This document shows, piece after piece, positions 59,801 to 64,000 of a stretch of DNA of 64,000 nt. Under the pieces are notes generated by a model. That model was not told the DNA's origin and made no database searches. It saw only the letters and a list, made by a program, of their open reading frames with translations. The stretch is from Mesostigma viride (taxonomy: Eukaryota; Streptophyta; Mesostigmatophyceae; Mesostigmatales; Mesostigmataceae): assembly GCA_009746045.1 (NCBI GenBank), contig RPFO01000891.1:58501-122500 (forward strand), read 5' to 3'. Numbering within the stretch: the stretch's first letter is position 1; each line of letters begins with the position of its first letter. The position numbers and the translations under genes are program-made.

Positions 59801-60374
59801 CCAAACATCCATCCACACACCACCCCAGCATAATATTCCACACACGCCGACCATACAACAGGAACGGCTCCCAAAGCCAGCCAATCACTCATATCAAGTA
59901 CATGCGCTCCAACTTGCCCGTTAAGACCACGGTGGCGGAGCACTCTTCGCAGGCCACCTTACGCTTGCTAAGATGGGTGAATTATTTGGATGGATGCATG
60001 GATGGGTTACAGCTTGGAGCAGTTCGATCAGCATTTTCCGCAACGAATTTTAGACGTTACCATCTTAGCCGCAGGGTCACGAAAAATTTGCACCAAGATC
60101 CACCGTCCAAATAGTAGACGCCAATGGAAATGCTCAAATTGCGTCCCCTCTTCACGCATCTCCAAATAAATTGGCTTCCCCAATTCTTCGAAAAATGCTC
60201 CGCCAGATAAAGATGACATCACTAAACGACCAGACTGCAGCATGCGTGCTCATGTGCTAAGGAAAAAACGCGCCCCACCTGCTCGGGCATACACATCCTC
60301 CCAGCTCTCGCCACCAGGGGGCCTGAACGCCCGTGGGGGTTCTCCCGCTGCCTTTGCAGCCGCTTGCACGGCCC
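56876..60374 (-). CDS. Histidine phosphatase (phosphoglycerate-mutase-like), four 3' exons; 5' part unresolved
   Basis: The histidine phosphatase superfamily uses a phospho-His intermediate to hydrolyse or transfer phosphate; the substrate cannot be told here. Exons: 60374-60279, 59299-59027, 58251-57797, 56977-56876 (stop TGA). All junctions are GT-AG and phases close. The joined protein reads RPPGGESWEDVYARA|GAFLI, then ILVMTHG|GFIKELMNIVL, then KNTAIYKVELSV ... EDLNITL|LDENNVTHLF. PPGGES and MTHGG are the family's Glu-containing loop and second catalytic His, and NTAIY and NNVTHL its usual C-terminal strands. A Gly/Ser/acidic insert (about 50 residues, GMTSDSNSDARGGEWDSM) precedes the second His. 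The RHG exon was not found. Candidate upstream exons lie at about 60800 (GRHRAQELDLEF, donor GAG|GTGAGG) and 61190 (donor ATG|GTAAGC). Confidence 0.8.
59450..59800. repeat. 30-33-bp minisatellite, 11 copies, in phosphatase intron
   Basis: GTGTGGTGGAACATCCGCAC followed by TATACATC, TATACGCC or TATACATCATC variants. The last copy has GGAGCATCC. It lies in the 59300-60278 intron. Confidence 0.93.
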
Positions 60375-61520
60375 CTGATGTGCAAACAACAAGGCACAGA
60401 GCAGGCAGCGCCGGCTCCTGTATCAGCCAAGGTAAAGGAATCGCTCAGGCATGCGAGCGCAGCCAGACACTGCGATGGGGGAAGGGGGGCGAGCAGCCGC
60501 ACTGGTAATCCCTGGATCCCGGACAATGCAAGGCAGAGCTGAGCAAAGCTTATCAATTCACGTTTGGGGAGGGGGTTGCAGAAGACGTTTTAGTTGTGTC
60601 TCCACAACGCATGAGGGCTCCACCAACCCTCACCACCATCACCCAGCACCTGTTGAGTCGTGGTGCCCAGCAGATGCGTGGACCATGGCAGAGCAGAGCT
60701 CCCCTCTCGCCCCCCTCCTCACCTCCACGCTTCTTGCTTCGCTTGTCATGCTACCGCCCAACCCAACGAACTCCAGGTCCAGTTCTTGTGCACGGTGCCG
60801 GCCACGGTGCCACCTCGCCACAACTCTTGTGTCAGGGCCAGTGCACTACCTACCGGCGTAGGCATCGCCTCATCAAGCAATGCGCCAGGCACTCTCCACA
60901 GCACATCGTGTGATGCCCACGGCCTGCCTCTGTCCGCATGCATCGGTGCAAGCAGTGCGGAGCACGTGCAGCTACACAGAACAAAGCAGCACCCATGCAG
61001 ACGGCAGCGCGGACAAATGGCATCTGCCAGACCAAATCCCCGTGCCCTTGCTTGTTCCATGCAACAAGTTGCTACGATGACCATCAAGTCCACATATGTT
61101 TGCGCATACTCCAGCTGCTGGGGTGCACGCAGCATGCCTTTCTGGTACAGATAACCCATCATTTGGCGGAGTGCTTACCATATGGCTGCCCTTCAAAGGC
61201 AGGGCCCACGTCCTGTCCACCACGTGCAAGTGAAGGGATGCGCCCACGGACCCGTGTTCCCCGAGCACATGACACCATGTGCATGGGAACGGCACAAGGA
61301 AGCCGCCAGCAGGGCGGTGCGAGGGGGCGGGGCAATGCACACGGAGGATCCAAGCGGAGTCAGCACAAAGGGCGTGGCCGACGCTGCTCGATTGTCATGA
61401 CCGCACACCCTCGAAAACAGCGCCATGTGAGAAGAGGAGGTGTTTGTACCGTAGGGGACCGGAGACGGAGGGTCGGCCGGATGGATGCCGACATTTGAAA
61501 GGGAGACTGGACTGGCCATC
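60375..61520 (-). other. Region expected to hold the 5' exons of the phosphatase
   Basis: Exon-like pieces on the minus strand: MTSEARSVE with donor GAG|GTGAGG (near 60740), KGMLRAPQQLEYAQTYVDLM after acceptor CTGTACCAG (near 61140), and HLHVVDRTWALPLKGSHM with donor GTAAGC (near 61185). Phases could not be joined with confidence. Confidence 0.3.
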
Positions 61521-62257
61521 ATGGGCGAGGTCCGTTGATGGCCAGTCTGACCTCGCGCATGGTGACACAGCGGCTTATTGCTTATTGCTTATCAACGGAA
61601 GTGGCTCCATCCCCACGGGAGAGCCGGGAGAGAGTACGTTGCCAGCGGCCGCCACCTGGCCAGGCGTGCATGTCCGGCTCGTTTCAAAGCGCTGCACGAT
61701 CCTGCGTGGATCCATCGCGGGCCACAGCAACAGGGTGCCGGTGTCCTACGGATGGAAGAAATGCCAACAGGCTGTGTAGGCCACCCTACTTGAACATCCA
61801 CCCTACTTGAGCACCCACCCTACTTGAGCACCCACCCTAGATGGGCTCCCACTACTGTACCCCCATGGCTGGCATATCCACCCCACCGTGAGGAGATGAC
61901 GCGCCAGGAATCAGGAGGCCACCCACGCAGGACGGTGTCAGTGCCACCACCGTCACGGGACACCTTGCAGGTGCCCCCCAGGTGACAGGGCACGGATGAC
62001 GGTAATCACATGGCACGGACACAGAGAACCGAGTGACGCGGCTCCACGGGCTGTCATCTCTCCTTATACATCCAGACACCCATTTATGGCCAGGGGCCCA
62101 TGGCAGTACATTACCTCCTCCACTAATGTCCCCCTTGCTCCTCTCCTCCCACTCTCTGTGAGTTTAGGAAAAGATAAAATTCACATAACAGTAACTTATT
62201 ATAACTTACTATCATAATTGCTCCTTCTCCTCCCTTCCCGAATTCATTCCCCCCATA

Positions 62258-62612
62258 TTTACGCTAGCATCTCCCCCCATGTTTACACTATCATCTCTCC
62301 CGATATTTACACTATCATCTCCCCCCATATTTACACTATCATTTCCCCCATATTTGCACTATCATCTCCCCCCATATTTACACTATCATCTCCCCCCATA
62401 TTTAAACTATCATTTCCCCCCATATTTACACTATCATCTCCCCCCAAACTTACACTATCATTTCCCCCCATATTTTCACTATCATTTCCCCCCATAACTA
62501 CACTATCATCCTTCCCCATATTTACACTATCATTTCCCCCCATATTTACATTTTCATCTCCCACCATATTTACACTTTCATCTCCCCCCATAGTAACACT
62601 ATCATCTCCCTG
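62258..62612. repeat. 24-bp minisatellite, about 15 copies
   Basis: Unit CCATATTTACACTATCATCT plus CCCC, with substitutions in the later copies. It gives an open frame on both strands but no protein-like composition. Confidence 0.93.
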
Positions 62613-62619
62613 CGTGTTT

Positions 62620-62826
62620 AACCCTGTATGTGCGTGTGTGTGTGCGTGTGCCTGTGTGTGTTTGTGCGTGTGCGTGTGCGTGTGCGTGTGCGTGTGCGTG
62701 TGCGTGTGCGTGTGCGTGTGCGTGTGCGTGTGCGTGTGCGTGTGCGTGTGCGTGTGCGTGTGCGTGTGCGTGTGCGTGTGCGTGTGCGTGTGCGTGTGCG
62801 TGTGCGTGTGTGTGTGCGTGTGCGTA
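62620..62826. repeat. (GTGTGC)n microsatellite
   Basis: About 0.2 kb of GTGTGC units directly preceding the first copy of the 0.2-kb direct duplication. Confidence 0.97.
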
Positions 62827-63026
62827 TCCAATCATTGCTTTATCCCATTGGAGTGAGGGGCTGCCAGAAGAACCAGATTTATTACATATAAGTGATAAGC
62901 CCACGTCAAGGCCGTAGCCAATCTGAGACTCTAGACTAACTAGGCCACCCGACAGGTGGCTAGGACATCACATTACCAGGGCCAACTCACCTGGGCCAGC
63001 CATGAGGACCTGGACTTGTAATACCC
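62826..63026. repeat. 0.2-kb direct repeat, copy 1
   Basis: Begins ATCCAATCATTGCTTTATCC and ends GGACTTGTAATACCCC. It matches 63357-63557 with about two substitutions. Confidence 0.93.
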
Positions 63027-63111
63027 CTCAAGCAGCGAGGGAGGGCGGGTGGGAGCTGCAAAGAGGCCTAGTTGTGGCAGCACCACAACCCTAAGTAGTC
63101 GGGCCGCCCTA

Positions 63112-63240
63112 GGGTGGCGCGTGCCAGCCCACTGACCAAAAGGCCAGTGGCACCGTGACGCGCGCCAGCCCACTGACCTAACAGGCCAGTGGTGCCGTGG
63201 CGCGCGCTAGCCCACTGACCAAAAGGCCAGTGGCGCCGCG
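63112..63240. repeat. 43-bp tandem repeat, 3 copies
   Basis: GCCAGCCCACTGACCAAAAG followed by GCCAGTGGCACCGTG and variants, between the two direct-repeat copies. Confidence 0.9.
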
Positions 63241-63356
63241 CCACCCCCGGTCCCTATACCCCCCCCCTCACTTCTAGTCGGACTGACTACTGCGGCCGCC
63301 CCTCCCCCTTTGAGTATGCCGCAAGTCATAGATAATACGAGCGTGAGCTCACAAAA

Positions 63357-63557
63357 TCCAATCATTGCTTTATCCCATTGGAGTGAGGGGCTGCCAGAAG
63401 AACCAGATTTATTACATATAAGTGATAAGCCCACGTCAAGGCCGTAGCCAATCTGAGACTCTAGACTAACTAGGCCACCTGACAGGTGGCTAGGACATCA
63501 CATTACCAGGGCCAACTCACCTGGGCCAGTCATGAGGACCTGGACTTGTAATACCCC
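63357..63557. repeat. 0.2-kb direct repeat, copy 2
   Basis: Second copy, 531 bp downstream of the first. No TG...CA ends, primer-binding site or polypurine tract are apparent, so an LTR interpretation is not supported. Confidence 0.93.
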
Positions 63558-64000
63558 ACACCCCCAACCTTGCCCTCGGCCGCAGGCTGTCGCATGACCC
63601 CGCCTCTCGTCGCCCCCCGTGTCCCCTGCCGCTACCTGCTCCAGCCAGGCGGCAATACAAGGGGGGAGCTAAAAGTCTCCCTGAGCAAGGTATATGTTGG
63701 ATAATTCATTACCAGGCCCAACACACATCCCCTCACCCAAAAGGTGCAGCTCGTCGAGGGTGTAGACACGCCGGATAAAACACAACCCCACGGGCCCGCC
63801 ACACAGGTGGGTCCTTACACGTCCCCCCCCTCGTGGGGGGCGGGGAAAACGCAAAGGCAGAGCGGAGCCCGCAGCCTTACCGCGGGCGAAGCGGAGCCCG
63901 TTTTCCACGCACCCCGCGAGGGGAAAAATTTATTGGAAATCTGCCAACCCGTGAGGGGTTTTCCACGCACCCTCCCCCGCACCCAAGCTGCGTCCTTGGA

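Noticed and set aside
62826-63557. TRIM-type LTR element
   Set aside because: The repeats do not start with TG or end with CA, and no primer-binding site or polypurine tract is visible.

Overview
The window reads as nuclear DNA of a GC-rich eukaryote, most likely a chlorophyte-type green alga. This rests on spliced genes with GT-AG introns (many GTGAGT/GTGCGT donors), algal-style receptor nucleotide cyclase architecture, a Helitron, several LINE lineages and very heavy micro- and minisatellite load. The species cannot be fixed from sequence alone. No rRNA, convincing tRNA, CRISPR array or prokaryotic operon was seen.

Region 1 (1-12855, minus strand) is one large gene of at least ten exons, open at the left edge. 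It encodes a receptor-type class III nucleotide cyclase: signal peptide, periplasmic-binding-protein-like ectodomain, EGF-like module, one membrane helix, two tandem cyclase domains (C1, C2) and a long Ser-rich tail. About 1,800 residues lie in the window. Four of its introns are filled with tandem repeats, some touching the splice sites.

Region 2 (13375-24603) holds a 231-bp satellite, an apparently intact autonomous Helitron (Rep plus PIF1-like helicase, one 139-bp intron, 2,181 residues), sparse sequence and a LINE 3' fragment. Region 3 (24944-31406) has two host-type genes: a two-exon 303-residue protein of unknown function with a microsatellite intron, and a four-exon CBS-domain (SNF4/AMPK-gamma-like) protein.

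Region 4 (32215-54999) is a transposon graveyard with at least four nesting levels. A minus-strand LINE (34805-35452, continuing at 52346) was hit by three head-to-tail truncated copies of a LINE with a restriction-like endonuclease. The third copy was split by a 13.3-kb element with 56-bp terminal inverted repeats beginning CACTA (37877-51188). That element was in turn hit by a truncated L1-type LINE with a 16-bp target duplication (48640-50985). An ORF1-only LINE derivative, several LINE 3' ends sharing one hairpin, a palindromic satellite and long microsatellites fill the rest.

Region 5 (56876-about 61400, minus strand) carries a histidine-phosphatase (phosphoglycerate-mutase-like) gene. 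Four 3' exons join cleanly in frame; the 5' exons are unresolved. The right end (61790-64000) is mini/microsatellite and a 0.2-kb direct duplication. Cyclase, CBS protein and phosphatase are separate housekeeping/signalling genes; nothing indicates that they form one pathway.
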